Assembly: GCA_030431455.1 (NCBI GenBank)
Contig: JAUIJE010000009.1
Span: 186,001-250,000 of the forward strand
From: a bacterium
GTDB taxonomy: Bacteria > Myxococcota > UBA727 > JAUIJE01
DNA length: 64,000 nucleotides
Reading direction: 5' to 3'
The notes beneath the pieces are model-generated. The model ran no database searches and had not been told where the DNA came from. It was given only the letters and a program-made list of their open reading frames with translations. Positions within the stretch are counted from its first letter, which is position 1, and every line of letters starts with the position of its first letter. A program made the translations under genes and the position numbers. Below, piece after piece: positions 12,288-21,413 of the stretch.

Positions 12288-13534
12288 CCAGCGGTTCGGG
12301 AGAGGGGGCCCCCGCGTTCAGTTGGCCGCGGTTGATGGTCGGTGCGGGCGGGGTGCAGCCCGACGACGCGGCCGCGGTGGAGCGGCTGTCGAAGCTGTCC
12401 GCGGACGCGTTCGGGCTGCGCGCGTGTTCAGACGCGCTGTTGGTCGCGGTGGGCGAGGACCCCGGCGCGTTCGCGGTGGTCAGCCTCGAGTTTGTGTCCG
12501 TGATCGAGCTGGTGACGATCATCGTGGGGGGCGGGTTGTCCGGTGCCCTCGAGGTGCAGACCGACGGCCGGTGGCGCCGGCTGTTTTTCGACAAAGGGGC
12601 CTACGTGGGCGCGTCGAGCACGCACAAGAGCGATTGGCTCGGCGAGGTCTTGTGGCGGGAAGGCACCATCGCCCTCGACCAGTTCATGATCGCGTCGGAG
12701 TACGTGACCCCCCAAAAGCGCCTCGGCCGCTGCCTCATCGAGCTGGGCTACGTCGCCCCCGGGCAGCTCCGGGCCGGTCTTCGCCGCCAAGCCCGGGCGG
12801 TGTTCCTCGAGGCGTGCCTGACCAAACGCGGCCTGGCGATGTTCGCCCCCGGCGAGCGCAACACCAACCCGGTGATGCTGCTGCGCGACGCGGACAAGCT
12901 CATCGACGAGGCCGTGCGCACCATCGACGCCTGCGAGCGCCGCGAGCAACAGGTCGGTGACCTCGACCAACCGTGCGAGGCGGTGGTGCCCGCCCCCGCG
13001 GGTGTGCTCACCCCCAACGAGCAGGCCATGGTCCAGCTCGTGACGTCGGCCAAGCGCACCAAGACGCTCACCCGGCGCCAGGTGATCGAAAAGTCCGGCC
13101 TCGGCACCGTGCTCGGCCTGGAAGCATTGGCCAACCTCGTTTCCCGCGGGCATTTCGTCGAGGTCGAGGCCGAGGCCGAGGAGGCCGCGCCCGCTCGCCC
13201 GCCCCGGCTCGAGCGGTTGGTCAGCGCGATCAACCACGTCTGGGCCGCGCTCGACGCCACCGGCTTTGGCATCGGGGACGAAATCATGAGCTTCGTGAAC
13301 GACCCCCCCGAGGACGTGGCCGAAGCGCTCAGCTCGATCACCCTCGACGGCCCCCTCGATGCCGCCGCGCTGCGCGACCAAGCCCAGTTCACCGACGGGG
13401 GCGCGCCCGCGCTGGAGCGGGGGCTCGAGGTGTTGCTCGACTTCGCGCTGTTCGAGGCGCGCGATTACCTGCCCGAGGACGCCACCCGGGAGCTGCACCG
13501 CCAGGTTCATCTCCTCGACGTGATCCCGATGTGA
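12284..13534 (+). CDS. DUF4388 (PATAN-like) protein
   Basis: 416 residues from a GTG overlapping the proS stop, with GGGGGA just upstream. Residues 60-130 match the DUF4388 pattern: a short helix (SVIELVTIIV), the GGLSGALEVQTDGRWRRLFFDKGAYVGA beta element, and then GEVLWREG. The middle, GRCLIELGYVAPGQLRAGL, is the repeat usually next to that domain in Myxococcota. The C-terminal half is mostly helical with a Glu-rich linker at about 295-305. DUF4388 proteins are thought to be signalling adaptors; no output or enzymatic domain is visible. Linkage with proS is probably positional. Confidence 0.75.
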
Positions 13535-13541
13535 GGCCTGG

Positions 13542-13547
13542 TATCCT
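13542..13547 (+). promoter_or_regulatory. -10-like TATCCT, probable leaderless promoter
   Basis: TATCCT ends six bases before ATG 13554 and there is no Shine-Dalgarno sequence. It lies just after the DUF4388 stop at 13534, giving the lipoprotein gene its own start signal. Confidence 0.45.
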
Positions 13548-13553
13548 TGGCGC

Positions 13554-14111
13554 ATGTGGCGTGGACTCGGTCCCTGGCTGGCGTGTTTGCCCGTGCTCGG
13601 CGCGGCCTGTGATGGCGGGCCCGCGCCCCGGACCGAGGCGGTGTTGGTCGCGGACATGGCCGCCTGGGCGCCGGTCGGGGTCGACGACGCGGGCCCGTTC
13701 ACCGACGTGACCACCACCACCTGCACCGGCGCGGGGGCGCGGTACGAAGACCCGGTGTTCGAGGTCAACACCGACGCGTGCGACGGCGGGACCTTCGCCC
13801 AGCCGATGCCCCACGCGCTGTACGACGACGAATACATCCACTTCGTGTTGTGGCACCAGCAGCTGCTGGCCGAGACCGCGGCCGAGGCGTACGTGGGCAT
13901 CGCCGTCGGCGACGACATCATCTGGGAGGTCACCGTGCCGATCCCCGCGACCGAGCAAGTGTACAAACCCTACGTGCCCGTCGGCCGCTTCGTGCCCCCG
14001 GGCGCCCGCGTGTCCGTGCACGTGCACAACCACGGCGAGAACTCCTACAAGTTTCTCGACTTCACCGCCGGCCCCGCCGCGGTGTTCCCCAACTTTGAGG
14101 AGGGCCGGTGA
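13554..14111 (+). CDS. secreted lipoprotein, function unknown
   Basis: 185 residues with a short signal peptide ending LGAAC (Cys19, lipobox-like with Gly at -3). The mature protein is acidic, contains the pairs TTTTCTGAG and NTDACDGG that could form a disulfide, and ends in a beta-rich region (YVPVGRFVPPGARVSVHVHNHGENSYKF would suit a beta-sandwich; only the ends of this segment are quoted: YVPVGRFV and NHGENSYKF). I do not recognise a family. Its stop overlaps the GTG of the MYXO-CTERM-like gene, so the two are probably made together and may act together at the cell surface. Confidence 0.7.
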   Translation: MWRGLGPWLACLPVLGAACDGGPAPRTEAVLVADMAAWAPVGVDDAGPFTDVTTTTCTGAGARYEDPVFEVNTDACDGGTFAQPMPHALYDDEYIHFVLWHQQLLAETAAEAYVGIAVGDDIIWEVTVPIPATEQVYKPYVPVGRFVPPGARVSVHVHNHGENSYKFLDFTAGPAAVFPNFEEGR

Positions 14112-15334
14112 CCGCGCGTGTTCGGGCCCTGGGCGGCACCCTGTGGTTGTCCCTCTTGCTCTTCGGCCAAGCCGGCCTGGCCCACCAAGGGCCCAACGCG
14201 GCCACCACCGTGTTCTTGCGCGACGGCGACCTGCTCGGGGGCGGCACGACGTGGGGCATCGTGCTCAAGGACGGCACCCAATGGCTCCGGGTGTGCGAGG
14301 AAGCGTTCGGCGAGGCGCCCACCTTTCACGCCCGGCTGGCGGACGGGCGCATCCTCCTCGGGGGGATCGGCGGCCTGTTCGAGACCAAGGACAAGGGGTG
14401 TTCGTACGCCCTGGTCGAGCCCGCCCTCGACGGACAACACGTGAGCTCGTTCTCGCTCGCGTCCGCGGTCCCCGACGTCGCCGCCCTCACCACCTCCAAC
14501 GCGGTGGGGGACAGCGGGGTGTGGCTGTCCGGCGACGGGGGCCAGAGCTTTGCCCCCAGCTCGGTTTCATACAACAACATTGTGTTCGACGCGGTGCGGC
14601 TCGATGCCTCGGGGTCGTTCTTTTTCGCCACCGGGTACAATGCCTCTGCAGCCGCGTCGGTGGTGGCGTTCTCCGACGACCGCGGAGAGACCCACACCAC
14701 GGTGGAGATGCCCGAGTACGCGCGGGTGCGGCTGCTCGCCATCGACGGAGACGAAGCGGTGGCCAGCGCCCTCCGGGTCAACGGGGGGAGCGCCTTGCTC
14801 CGGCTCTCCATGGATTTGGCGGTGGTGTCGGAGTCCGAGCCCTTCCTGCGCACGGTGTCGGCGTACGTGCGCGTGGGCGACGACGAGTACATCAGCATGA
14901 ACGACAACGAGGTGTGGGTGTCCCGCGACGGGGCCCCCTTCGAGGAGATCGTGGGCGCGCCCTCCAACTGCCTGGTGTCGTCGCCGGTGGGGCCGCCGCT
15001 GTGGGCGTGTGGCCAGCTGCGCCACCTCGCGTATTTCTTTTCGCTCAACGAGGACGGGGCGTTCGACGCGCACGCCGGCTTCGGCGAAGTGGTCGAGCGC
15101 ACCTGTCCCGCCGGGACGCCAGGCGCCGAATTCTGCGTCTACAACCTGCCCGACGCCGGCGTTGTCGTCGGGGACGACGCGGGGGTGGCGCGCGATGGGG
15201 GCCGGCCCGACCCCGGGGACGGCGGCGACGACTGCGGCTGCGCCACCGGCATCGATGGGGCGTCGGGGGGCGCGCTGGTCGCGTTGGCCGCGCTGTGCCG
15301 ACGCCGCCGCCGGGCCCGGCGGCCTCAACTGTAG
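14108..15334 (+). CDS. secreted beta-propeller-like protein with MYXO-CTERM-like tail
   Basis: 408 residues from a GTG overlapping the previous stop. A signal peptide (WLSLLLFGQAGLAHQ) is followed by repeated blades of the BNR/YCF48 type, recognisable from GVWLSGDGGQSF, FSDDRGETH and VWVSRDGAPF. The C-terminus is PGDGGDDCGCATG, a short hydrophobic segment and then a run of arginines. That is the layout of the myxobacterial MYXO-CTERM sorting signal (Cys motif, membrane segment, Arg cluster), thought to lead to surface anchoring. The hydrophobic segment is short (about 13 residues). Its end overlaps the convergent molybdoenzyme gene by ten bases. Confidence 0.78.
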   Translation: MTARVRALGGTLWLSLLLFGQAGLAHQGPNAATTVFLRDGDLLGGGTTWGIVLKDGTQWLRVCEEAFGEAPTFHARLADGRILLGGIGGLFETKDKGCSYALVEPALDGQHVSSFSLASAVPDVAALTTSNAVGDSGVWLSGDGGQSFAPSSVSYNNIVFDAVRLDASGSFFFATGYNASAAASVVAFSDDRGETHTTVEMPEYARVRLLAIDGDEAVASALRVNGGSALLRLSMDLAVVSESEPFLRTVSAYVRVGDDEYISMNDNEVWVSRDGAPFEEIVGAPSNCLVSSPVGPPLWACGQLRHLAYFFSLNEDGAFDAHAGFGEVVERTCPAGTPGAEFCVYNLPDAGVVVGDDAGVARDGGRPDPGDGGDDCGCATGIDGASGGALVALAALCRRRRRARRPQL

Positions 15335-16014
15335 CGGTCGTTGCGCCAGGGGTAGCCGGTGTTGCTGTAGCCCCGCTCTTCCCAAAATCCGCGCCGGTCG
15401 GCGGTGAGCACCTCGAGGCGGCAGATCCACTTGGCCCCCTTCCACGCGTACAGCTGCGGGGTGATCATCCGGACCGGTCCGCCATGGTCCTTTTCCAGGG
15501 GTTGGCCGAGGGCGGTGTGGGCCAAGAGCACGTCGTCCTTGAGGGCCTCGACCAGGCTGACATTGGTCGTGTAGCCATCGGACCCGTGGCACATCAGGTG
15601 GGTCGCGTCGTCGCGGGGCCCGGCCACCGCGAGCACGTCCGACACCCGCACCCCGCGCCAGGGCACGTCGAGCTTTGACCAGGTCGTCACGCAGTGAAAG
15701 TCGCTCACGTCCTCGACCTGGGGCAGGGCCAGGAGCTGCTCGTAGGTGAGCGTGGCGGGGTGCTCCACCGCGCCATCGACGACGAGGCGGAACTGCGCCG
15801 GGCTCACGTCGGGTTTGATCCCCAAGTCGAGCACCGGCCACTTCTCGGTCACGGTCTGCCCGGGGGGCACCGCGGGCATGCCGTGTCGGTTCTCCGGCCC
15901 GGTGCCCATCGGCGCGGCGTCGGCCACCGACGGGGTCGCGGCCTGGGCCTGCTTGAACCGCGCCATCAGCTTCATCCGCGCGGCCACGATGCGATCTTGT
16001 TTGTCCTCGGACAT
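15325..16014 (-). CDS. molybdopterin-dependent oxidoreductase (sulfite-oxidase fold)
   Basis: 229 residues from ATG 16014, chosen because GGGGAGGA lies just before it; ATGs at 16041 and 16032 lack such sites. The SUOX fold is seen in FRLVVDGAVEHPATLTYEQLLALP, quoted in part as VDGAVEHPATLTY, then the molybdenum-ligand cysteine in FHCVTTWSKL, WRGVRV, HGSDGYTTNV, GGPVRMITPQLYAWKGAKW and the GFWEERGYSN ending. There is no Tat or Sec signal, so it looks cytoplasmic, like YuiH-type members. The substrate is unknown. It is divergent from moaA with 56 bases between the starts, which links enzyme and cofactor synthesis. Confidence 0.88.
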   Translation of the reverse strand: MSEDKQDRIVAARMKLMARFKQAQAATPSVADAAPMGTGPENRHGMPAVPPGQTVTEKWPVLDLGIKPDVSPAQFRLVVDGAVEHPATLTYEQLLALPQVEDVSDFHCVTTWSKLDVPWRGVRVSDVLAVAGPRDDATHLMCHGSDGYTTNVSLVEALKDDVLLAHTALGQPLEKDHGGPVRMITPQLYAWKGAKWICRLEVLTADRRGFWEERGYSNTGYPWRNDRYS

Positions 16015-16070
16015 GCCGTCCTCCCCGTGCATCTTTATCATCTACACTGGGTGCGATAGCCCCACCTGCC

Positions 16071-17075
16071 ATGAGCCGTTTGCCCGTCGCCGATGGTCCC
16101 TTTTTCGCCCCCCGGGGGCGATTGGCCGCGTATTCGCTTCGGGTCAGCCTGCTGCAGCAATGCAACTTCAGTTGCCCGTACTGTCTGCCCGGCGCCGTCG
16201 CGCCCTACACCCCCAAGGCCGACTGGCTGCGGGCGGACGACTACGCCCGGCTCGCCCCCCTGTTCGCGGCCCGGGGGATCACAAAGGTCCGCTTCACCGG
16301 CGGCGAGCCCCTCCTGCGCGACGACTGCGCGGGGGTGGTGGCGGCCTTCCATGCCGCCATGCCCGGGGCCGACCTCGCCCTCACCACCAACGGCAGCCGC
16401 TTGGCCGGGGCCATGGGAGCGCTGCGCGCGGCCGGGCTCCGCCGGCTCACCGTGCACCTCGACACCCTGCGTGCCGACCGCTATCCACAGTTGATGGGTC
16501 CGGGCGACCTCGGGGCTGTGCTCGCCGCGCTCGGCGACGCCCGCGGCACCTTCGACGAGGTCAAGCTCAACACCGTGGTGCAGCGCGGGGTCAACGACGA
16601 CGAAGTGCTCGACTTCCTCGACCTGTCCGCGCGCCTCGGGGTGCAGGTCCGCTTTATCGAACTGATGAACACCGGATCCGCCGACGGCTATGTGCACGAC
16701 GTGTTCAAGGCCGGGGCCGAGATCGTGCGCGACGTGTCCCGCCAGCGCCGGGTGGAGCCCATCGGGCGCGCGGAGATGAGCGACCCGGCCACGCTGTTTC
16801 GCGTGGTGGACACGGGGGTGGTGTTCGGTCTGATCGCGTCGGACACCCAGCCGTTCTGCGCGGCCTGCGACCGGCTCCGGCTCACCGCCGACGGCCGGTT
16901 GCGCGGTTGTCTGTACCAAGCCGGGGGCGTGCCCCTCGGGAGCCTGCTCCGCTCGGGCGCGGACGACGCCCAGCTCGCGGCCTTGATCGACGTCGGGCTC
17001 GACGACAAGCGCAGCTATCACCCGTTGAGCGCGCCGGGCCGGGTGCCGTTCTCCATGGCCGACGTCGGCGGCTGA
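16071..17075 (+). CDS. moaA: GTP 3',8-cyclase (molybdenum cofactor biosynthesis)
   Basis: 334 residues. It is a radical SAM enzyme: the first cluster motif CNFSCPYC (Cys31, 35, 38), then FTGGEPLLR and TTNGSRL. The second, substrate-binding cluster is FCAACDRLRL plus the later Cys of RLRGCL. The C-terminus is the double glycine that MoaA inserts into its own active site. It converts GTP to 3',8-cyclo-7,8-dihydro-GTP, the first step towards molybdopterin. A -10-like TACACT lies at 16043-16048, 22 bases before the ATG, and no clear Shine-Dalgarno site is seen. moaC and other moa genes are not in the window. Confidence 0.94.
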   Translation: MSRLPVADGPFFAPRGRLAAYSLRVSLLQQCNFSCPYCLPGAVAPYTPKADWLRADDYARLAPLFAARGITKVRFTGGEPLLRDDCAGVVAAFHAAMPGADLALTTNGSRLAGAMGALRAAGLRRLTVHLDTLRADRYPQLMGPGDLGAVLAALGDARGTFDEVKLNTVVQRGVNDDEVLDFLDLSARLGVQVRFIELMNTGSADGYVHDVFKAGAEIVRDVSRQRRVEPIGRAEMSDPATLFRVVDTGVVFGLIASDTQPFCAACDRLRLTADGRLRGCLYQAGGVPLGSLLRSGADDAQLAALIDVGLDDKRSYHPLSAPGRVPFSMADVGG

Positions 17076-17084
17076 GCCCGCCGG

Positions 17085-17831
17085 CTATCGTTTTTGGGTC
17101 AGGGCCAAAAGCGTGCGAAGCACCGCCCGGGCGCCCCCGAAGCCGTTGTCGATGTTGACCACCGCGACCCCCGCCGCGCACGCGTTGAGCGCGGACAACA
17201 GCGGGCCGAACCCCGAGAGCGCCGCCCCGTAGCCCACCGACGTCGGGACCGCGATCACCGGCTGGGCAAAGAGCCCCCCCGCGACGGAGAAGAGCGCGCC
17301 GTCCATGCCCGCCACCACCAAGATCGCGTCCGCGGTCGCGACCTCGTCGTGCACGGCCAAGATCCGGTGCAACCCCGCCACCCCCACGTCGTAGTAGCGC
17401 ACGAGCTCGACCTGGGCGAAGGCCAGCGTCTCGATCGCCTCCTCCGCCACCGGAATGTCACTGGTCCCGGCCGCGAGCACCGCGACCCTGCCCGCGAAGG
17501 GCCCGGCCTGGCCGAGACGAAAGGTGCGCGCGGCTTGGTGTGCGATCCCGTCGGGGAAGGCTTGGCACAAACTCTCGCGCATCTCCGGCGAACACCGCGT
17601 GACCAGCGCGCCTTGCCCCGCGCCCCGCAGCGTCTCGACGATGCGCACCACCTGGTCCGGGGTCTTGCCCTGGCCGAACACCGCCTCGGGCATGCCCTGT
17701 CGGCGGGCGCGCGCGACGTCGATGCGGGCGTACCCGTCCACGCTCGCGCCCGCGAGCTCGGCCGCGGCGTCGTCGACGGAGAGCGCCCCCGCGGCGAGGG
17801 CTTCGAGCACCGGGCGGAGGGTGTCGCTCAT
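17085..17831 (-). CDS. larB: LarB, pyridinium-3,5-biscarboxylate mononucleotide synthase (nickel-pincer cofactor)
   Basis: 248 residues. LarB carboxylates nicotinate adenine dinucleotide and hydrolyses it to make the precursor of the nickel-pincer nucleotide of lactate racemase-type enzymes. The C-terminal half is PurE-like: VAVLAAGTSDIPVAEEA, YYDVGVAGLHRIL, VVAGMDGALFSVAGG, PTSVGYGA and VNIDNGFGGA are typical. The N-terminal helical part has FGQGKTPDQV. Its ATG overlaps the larE stop (ATGA). LarC, the nickel-inserting enzyme, and a LarA homologue are not in the window. Confidence 0.92.
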   Translation of the reverse strand: MSDTLRPVLEALAAGALSVDDAAAELAGASVDGYARIDVARARRQGMPEAVFGQGKTPDQVVRIVETLRGAGQGALVTRCSPEMRESLCQAFPDGIAHQAARTFRLGQAGPFAGRVAVLAAGTSDIPVAEEAIETLAFAQVELVRYYDVGVAGLHRILAVHDEVATADAILVVAGMDGALFSVAGGLFAQPVIAVPTSVGYGAALSGFGPLLSALNACAAGVAVVNIDNGFGGARAVLRTLLALTQKR

Positions 17832-18637
17832 GACGCCGCCGGCCCTTGCAGCACCTCGAGCAGGCTGCCCGAGCGCAGCCCGAGCAGGTCGAGGGTCACG
17901 TAGGTGAAGCCCGCGGCCCGCACCGCCTCGGTGATGGCTTGGCGCTGTTCGAGCGCGGCGGAAAGCTGCGCCGGGCGCAGCTCGAGCCGGGCCACGTCCC
18001 CGTGGTGGCGCACCCGCAAAGGGCCGAAGCCCATCTCGACGAGGGCGCGCTCGGCCTGTTCGACCTGGGCGAGTTTTTGGGCGTCGACCTCAAGCCCGTA
18101 CGCGATGCGCGAACTCAAACACGGCGAGGACGCGCGGTCGGCGTTGTCCAGTCCCAGCTGGGCGGCCAAGGCCCGGACCTCGGCTTTGCGCAGGCCCGCC
18201 TCGACGAGGGGGGAGCGCACCCGGTGGGTCTCGGCCGCGCGCAGCGACGGGCGGTGCCCGTCGAGGTCGTCGAGGTGGGTGCCGTCCAACACCGCGGCCA
18301 AGCCGCGGTCGTCGGCGAGGGCGCGCAGGGCGCCGTAGAGCTCGTCTTTGCAGTGAAAGCACCGGTCGGGTTGGTTGCGCCGGTACTCGGGCCGGGCGAG
18401 CTCGTCGGTGTCGATGAACTCGTGCGGGACGGCGTGGGCGGCCACGAACTGCTTGACCTCGTCGTGTTCGGCCGCGGGCAGCGACGCGGACACCCCGGTC
18501 ACGGCGGCGACGCGGCCGGGCCCGAGCACCTCGAGGGCGAGCTTGGCCACCACCGAGCTGTCCACGCCCCCCGACAGCGCGATCACCGCCCCGTCGACGG
18601 CGCCGATGATGTCGCGCAGGCGATCGCGGGGGCTCAT
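17828..18637 (-). CDS. larE: LarE, ATP-dependent sulfur transferase (nickel-pincer cofactor)
   Basis: 269 residues. The PP-loop SGGVDSS (about residues 22-28) binds ATP; RCFHCKDELY and SSPCLSSRIAYG are the LarE blocks. In the well-studied lactobacillus enzyme the cysteine of the last block (Cys176 there) donates its sulfur and becomes dehydroalanine; the equivalent Cys is present. LarE adenylates the carboxylates made by LarB and turns them into thiocarboxylates. Coupled overlaps tie it to the sigma-54 activator gene before it and to larB after it. Confidence 0.93.
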   Translation of the reverse strand: MSPRDRLRDIIGAVDGAVIALSGGVDSSVVAKLALEVLGPGRVAAVTGVSASLPAAEHDEVKQFVAAHAVPHEFIDTDELARPEYRRNQPDRCFHCKDELYGALRALADDRGLAAVLDGTHLDDLDGHRPSLRAAETHRVRSPLVEAGLRKAEVRALAAQLGLDNADRASSPCLSSRIAYGLEVDAQKLAQVEQAERALVEMGFGPLRVRHHGDVARLELRPAQLSAALEQRQAITEAVRAAGFTYVTLDLLGLRSGSLLEVLQGPAAS

Positions 18638-20256
18638 GATTCCTTTTTCTCGAGCACGCCGAGGGCGGTGGCCCGCCGCCAGAAGGTGCTCTTGGACATG
18701 CCCAGGGCCTTGGCCGCCTGCGACGCCGACGGGTACACGGCCATGATTTCGCGGTAGGCCCGGCGCTCGATGTCCTCGAGGCTCATGCCCGGCTCGTAGA
18801 TGCGGGCCGCGTCTTGTTTTTCCTCGAGGGTGGTGGGGATGAAGTCGATGTCATCGGCTTTGATCACCCCGTCCTCGTCGAGGATGAGCGCGCGCTGGAT
18901 GACGTTCTTGAGCTCGCGCACGTTGCCGGGGAACTTGTGCTGCAGGAGCTTTTTCTCCCCGCTGGCATCGAGGGTGGTCTCGTCGGTGCGCAACATCTCG
19001 ACGAAGTGGTGCGCGAGGTGGGCGACGTCGGCGGGGCGGTTGCGCAGGGGGATGAGCTTGATCGGCACCACGTACAAGCGGTGCAACAGGTCTTCGCGGA
19101 AGTGGCCTTCCTTGACGTGCTTGACCAAGTCCCGGTGGGTCGCGCAGACCACCCGCACGTCGACGGGCATGTCCTGTTTGCCCCCCAGCCGGCGCACGCA
19201 CCGGGTCTCGAGCACGCGCAGGAGCTTGGCCTGCATGTCCATGGGCAGCTCGCCGATTTCGTCGAGGAAGAGCGTGCCCTTGTGCGCCTCTTCGAACACC
19301 CCGCGCTGCATCCGGTCGGCCCCGGTGAACGCGCCTTTTTCGTGCCCGAACAGCATCGACTCGATCAATGTCGCTGGAATCGCCGCGCAGTTGAGCGGGA
19401 CGAAGGGTTGGCTCGCCCGGGCGGACAGATCGTGCAGGGCCCGCGCCACCAGCTCCTTGCCGCACCCGGTCTCGCCGAACACGCACACCGTGGCGTCGTG
19501 GGTCGCGACCTTCTCGATGAGCCGGAACACCTTCGCGAACTTGGCGTCCGCGGTCACCAGGTCGCCGCACTGCCACGGCCCGTCGCCCGACACCGCGGGC
19601 ACGGTCTCGGGCTCGACCTTTGTGACGACCTTGGCCTCACATTTGCCAAACTTCATCGTCGAGCCGGGCGTGACCTCGGCCTCGATCACCTTCACCCCCC
19701 CGACGAAGGTCCCGTTGGTGGAGTCCAAATCCCGCACGAACAGCCGCTCGCCGCGCAGGAACAGCTGGGCATGAAAACTCGACACGAAGCCATCGTCGAC
19801 GACGATGTCGTTGTCCTCGTTGGCCCCCACCCGCAGGCCGCCCTGGGGCACCGGCTGGGGCTTTTTGTCGCCGAAGGCGATGAGCAGGTCCGTGCGCGTC
19901 AGGCCCCCGTCGGTGCGGGTCAAAATCCCCGTGCGCTGCGCCGCGACCTGGGTCCGGGCCGGGGCTTTGTCCGCGCCCTCTTGGTACCGCGCGCTCAACC
20001 GGCCGAGGTCGACGACGTCACCGTCGTTCAGCCGTTGGCGCAGGCCCGACCGGCCGGAGACCGACAGCTCCTGTCCGGCGCGGGCGACCACATCGTAGCC
20101 GCCGCCCACCGACTCGAACGAACAGAGCCAGGGGGGCGCGTCTTCGTCGGGCAGGGAGATGTCGTTGGCCGGGCTTTTCCCGACCCGAAGTGTCTGCCCG
20201 TGCAGGGGGCACCGCAGCACCGGCTGTCCGTCGCTGAGAAGCAGTAGTTCGGCCAT
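18634..20256 (-). CDS. FHA-FHA sigma-54-dependent transcriptional activator
   Basis: 540 residues. The first FHA-like domain (residues 1-95) is degenerate. The second (about 125-215) has the phosphothreonine-binding pattern [22 protein letters not shown] and [10 protein letters not shown]. The AAA+ domain (about 235-460) has Walker A GETGCGKE, the sigma-54 contact loop GAFTGA, Walker [12 protein letters not shown] and the sensor FREDLLHRL. The Fis-type HTH is at the end ([18 protein letters not shown]). FHA-linked activators are common in myxobacteria and respond to Ser/Thr kinase signalling. Its stop overlaps the larE start, so the regulator and larEB form one unit. The kinase and target promoters are unknown. 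Confidence 0.94.
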   Translation of the reverse strand: MAELLLLSDGQPVLRCPLHGQTLRVGKSPANDISLPDEDAPPWLCSFESVGGGYDVVARAGQELSVSGRSGLRQRLNDGDVVDLGRLSARYQEGADKAPARTQVAAQRTGILTRTDGGLTRTDLLIAFGDKKPQPVPQGGLRVGANEDNDIVVDDGFVSSFHAQLFLRGERLFVRDLDSTNGTFVGGVKVIEAEVTPGSTMKFGKCEAKVVTKVEPETVPAVSGDGPWQCGDLVTADAKFAKVFRLIEKVATHDATVCVFGETGCGKELVARALHDLSARASQPFVPLNCAAIPATLIESMLFGHEKGAFTGADRMQRGVFEEAHKGTLFLDEIGELPMDMQAKLLRVLETRCVRRLGGKQDMPVDVRVVCATHRDLVKHVKEGHFREDLLHRLYVVPIKLIPLRNRPADVAHLAHHFVEMLRTDETTLDASGEKKLLQHKFPGNVRELKNVIQRALILDEDGVIKADDIDFIPTTLEEKQDAARIYEPGMSLEDIERRAYREIMAVYPSASQAAKALGMSKSTFWRRATALGVLEKKES

Positions 20257-20296
20257 ACAACCCTATGGCATTGCCGCCCCCAAAGCGGAAGAGGCC

Positions 20297-20324
20297 TTGT
20301 CTGGGCCCCTGCCGGCGCTAAGCT
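20297..20324 (+). promoter_or_regulatory. promoter-like TTGTCT - 16 bases - TAAGCT, leaderless
   Basis: -35-like TTGTCT lies at 20297-20302 and -10-like TAAGCT at 20319-20324. The -10 ends six bases before the GTG at 20331, with no Shine-Dalgarno site, so the mRNA probably begins at the start codon. This is the clearest two-part promoter of the set. Confidence 0.5.
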
Positions 20325-20330
20325 CGCCCC

Positions 20331-21020
20331 GTGCCCAGCCGTTCTTCTGCTCTGGTCCGTCGTCGGGTGGTGCGTGCCACCGGGCAGCGCGTGCGCGCGG
20401 CCTTGGTCGTCGCCGCGATCGGTGTGCTCGTCGCGGTGGCGTGCGCGCTGGGGGCCCCCTTGGTCCGGGCACCGTGGGCCAGCGCCCTCGGGTGCGCGGG
20501 AATCTGGTTCGCCGCGGGCATCGCCGGGGCGGTGGTCAGCCGGGGCCCGGCCGTGCCATGGGCGGTGCTGTCGACGGGGGGCCTGGCCGCGGGCCTGTTC
20601 TGCCTGGAGGCGGTGGCGCCGGGCGCGGGCGTGATCGCGGCCGGCAGTTGGGCCGGGGCGGCCGCGTTCGGGGTGTGGCGGGGGCCGGTGCCGGTCGCGC
20701 CCGCGCCCGACGAGGACGAGGACACCGCGGTCCCGTTCTCGGCGCCGCGGTTGAGCTGGCTGGTGTTCGGCTTCCCGGTCGCCGCCTCGGCCGCGTTCGC
20801 CTACGTGTCGCCCGACGCCAATGTCACAGGGTCGGTGTGGGGCTCCGCGGTGGGGGCGGTGCTGGTGGCCCAGCACGTCGCCGCGCAGTCCGCGATCCCA
20901 TTTGCGTTTCGCCCCCCGTCGCTGGCCCAAGCGATCTATTTGAGCGCGGCCGGGCTCTGGGTGGCGCTGGTTCGATTTGTCCGCGACGAGACCATCGTCG
21001 TGGCCCAGGAGGAGCTGTGA
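20331..21020 (+). CDS. integral membrane protein, function unknown
   Basis: 229 residues from GTG. There are about six hydrophobic segments, in two groups split by an acidic cytoplasmic-type loop at about residues 125-140 (APDEDEDTAVP). The N-terminus is Arg-rich (SSALVRRRVVRATGQRVR). No motif is recognised. It heads a coupled plus-strand unit: its stop overlaps the GTG of the next gene, which is followed four bases later by comEC. A role beside DNA uptake or in the envelope is possible but rests only on position. Confidence 0.6.
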   Translation: MPSRSSALVRRRVVRATGQRVRAALVVAAIGVLVAVACALGAPLVRAPWASALGCAGIWFAAGIAGAVVSRGPAVPWAVLSTGGLAAGLFCLEAVAPGAGVIAAGSWAGAAAFGVWRGPVPVAPAPDEDEDTAVPFSAPRLSWLVFGFPVAASAAFAYVSPDANVTGSVWGSAVGAVLVAQHVAAQSAIPFAFRPPSLAQAIYLSAAGLWVALVRFVRDETIVVAQEEL

Positions 21021-21409
21021 GTCGATTGTTCACCGGGGTGGCGGTCTGCGCCGCGATGCTGTTCAGCCTCGCCGCGTTCGCGGAGGACGACCACCTGGGG
21101 GTGCCGCTGGTGCCGTGGAGCAAAAAGCTCGACGAAGGCCGGTACAAGAGCGCCCGCGACTACGAGGGCACGCACAAGTTCTTCAAAGACAAATACAAAG
21201 GCTGGCGCACAATTCGCTTTCACCGCGAGGTCAGCCTCCCCCACGTGAAGTACATCCACATCCAGAACACCGCGAAGAAGCGCAAATGGGACGGCATCAA
21301 CATCTACGCCGCCCCCGGCGAACACGCGAACTTCTACATCCTGCCCCACGTCGACAAGCCCGCCCCCCCGGCGGACAAAAAGCCCACCCCCGACGCCGAC
21401 AAGAAGTAG
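21017..21409 (+). CDS. small secreted protein, function unknown
   Basis: 130 residues from a GTG overlapping the previous stop. A signal peptide (about residues 1-22, hydrophobic VAVCAAMLFSLAAFA) is followed by a basic, aromatic-rich domain (FKDKYKGWRTIRFHREVSLP, HVKYIHIQNTAKKRKWDG) and a Pro/Lys/Asp tail. The domain could be a small beta protein; I do not recognise it. Its placement directly before comEC suggests an exported partner, but this is an inference. Confidence 0.6.
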   Translation: MSRLFTGVAVCAAMLFSLAAFAEDDHLGVPLVPWSKKLDEGRYKSARDYEGTHKFFKDKYKGWRTIRFHREVSLPHVKYIHIQNTAKKRKWDGINIYAAPGEHANFYILPHVDKPAPPADKKPTPDADKK

Positions 21410-21413
21410 CCGC

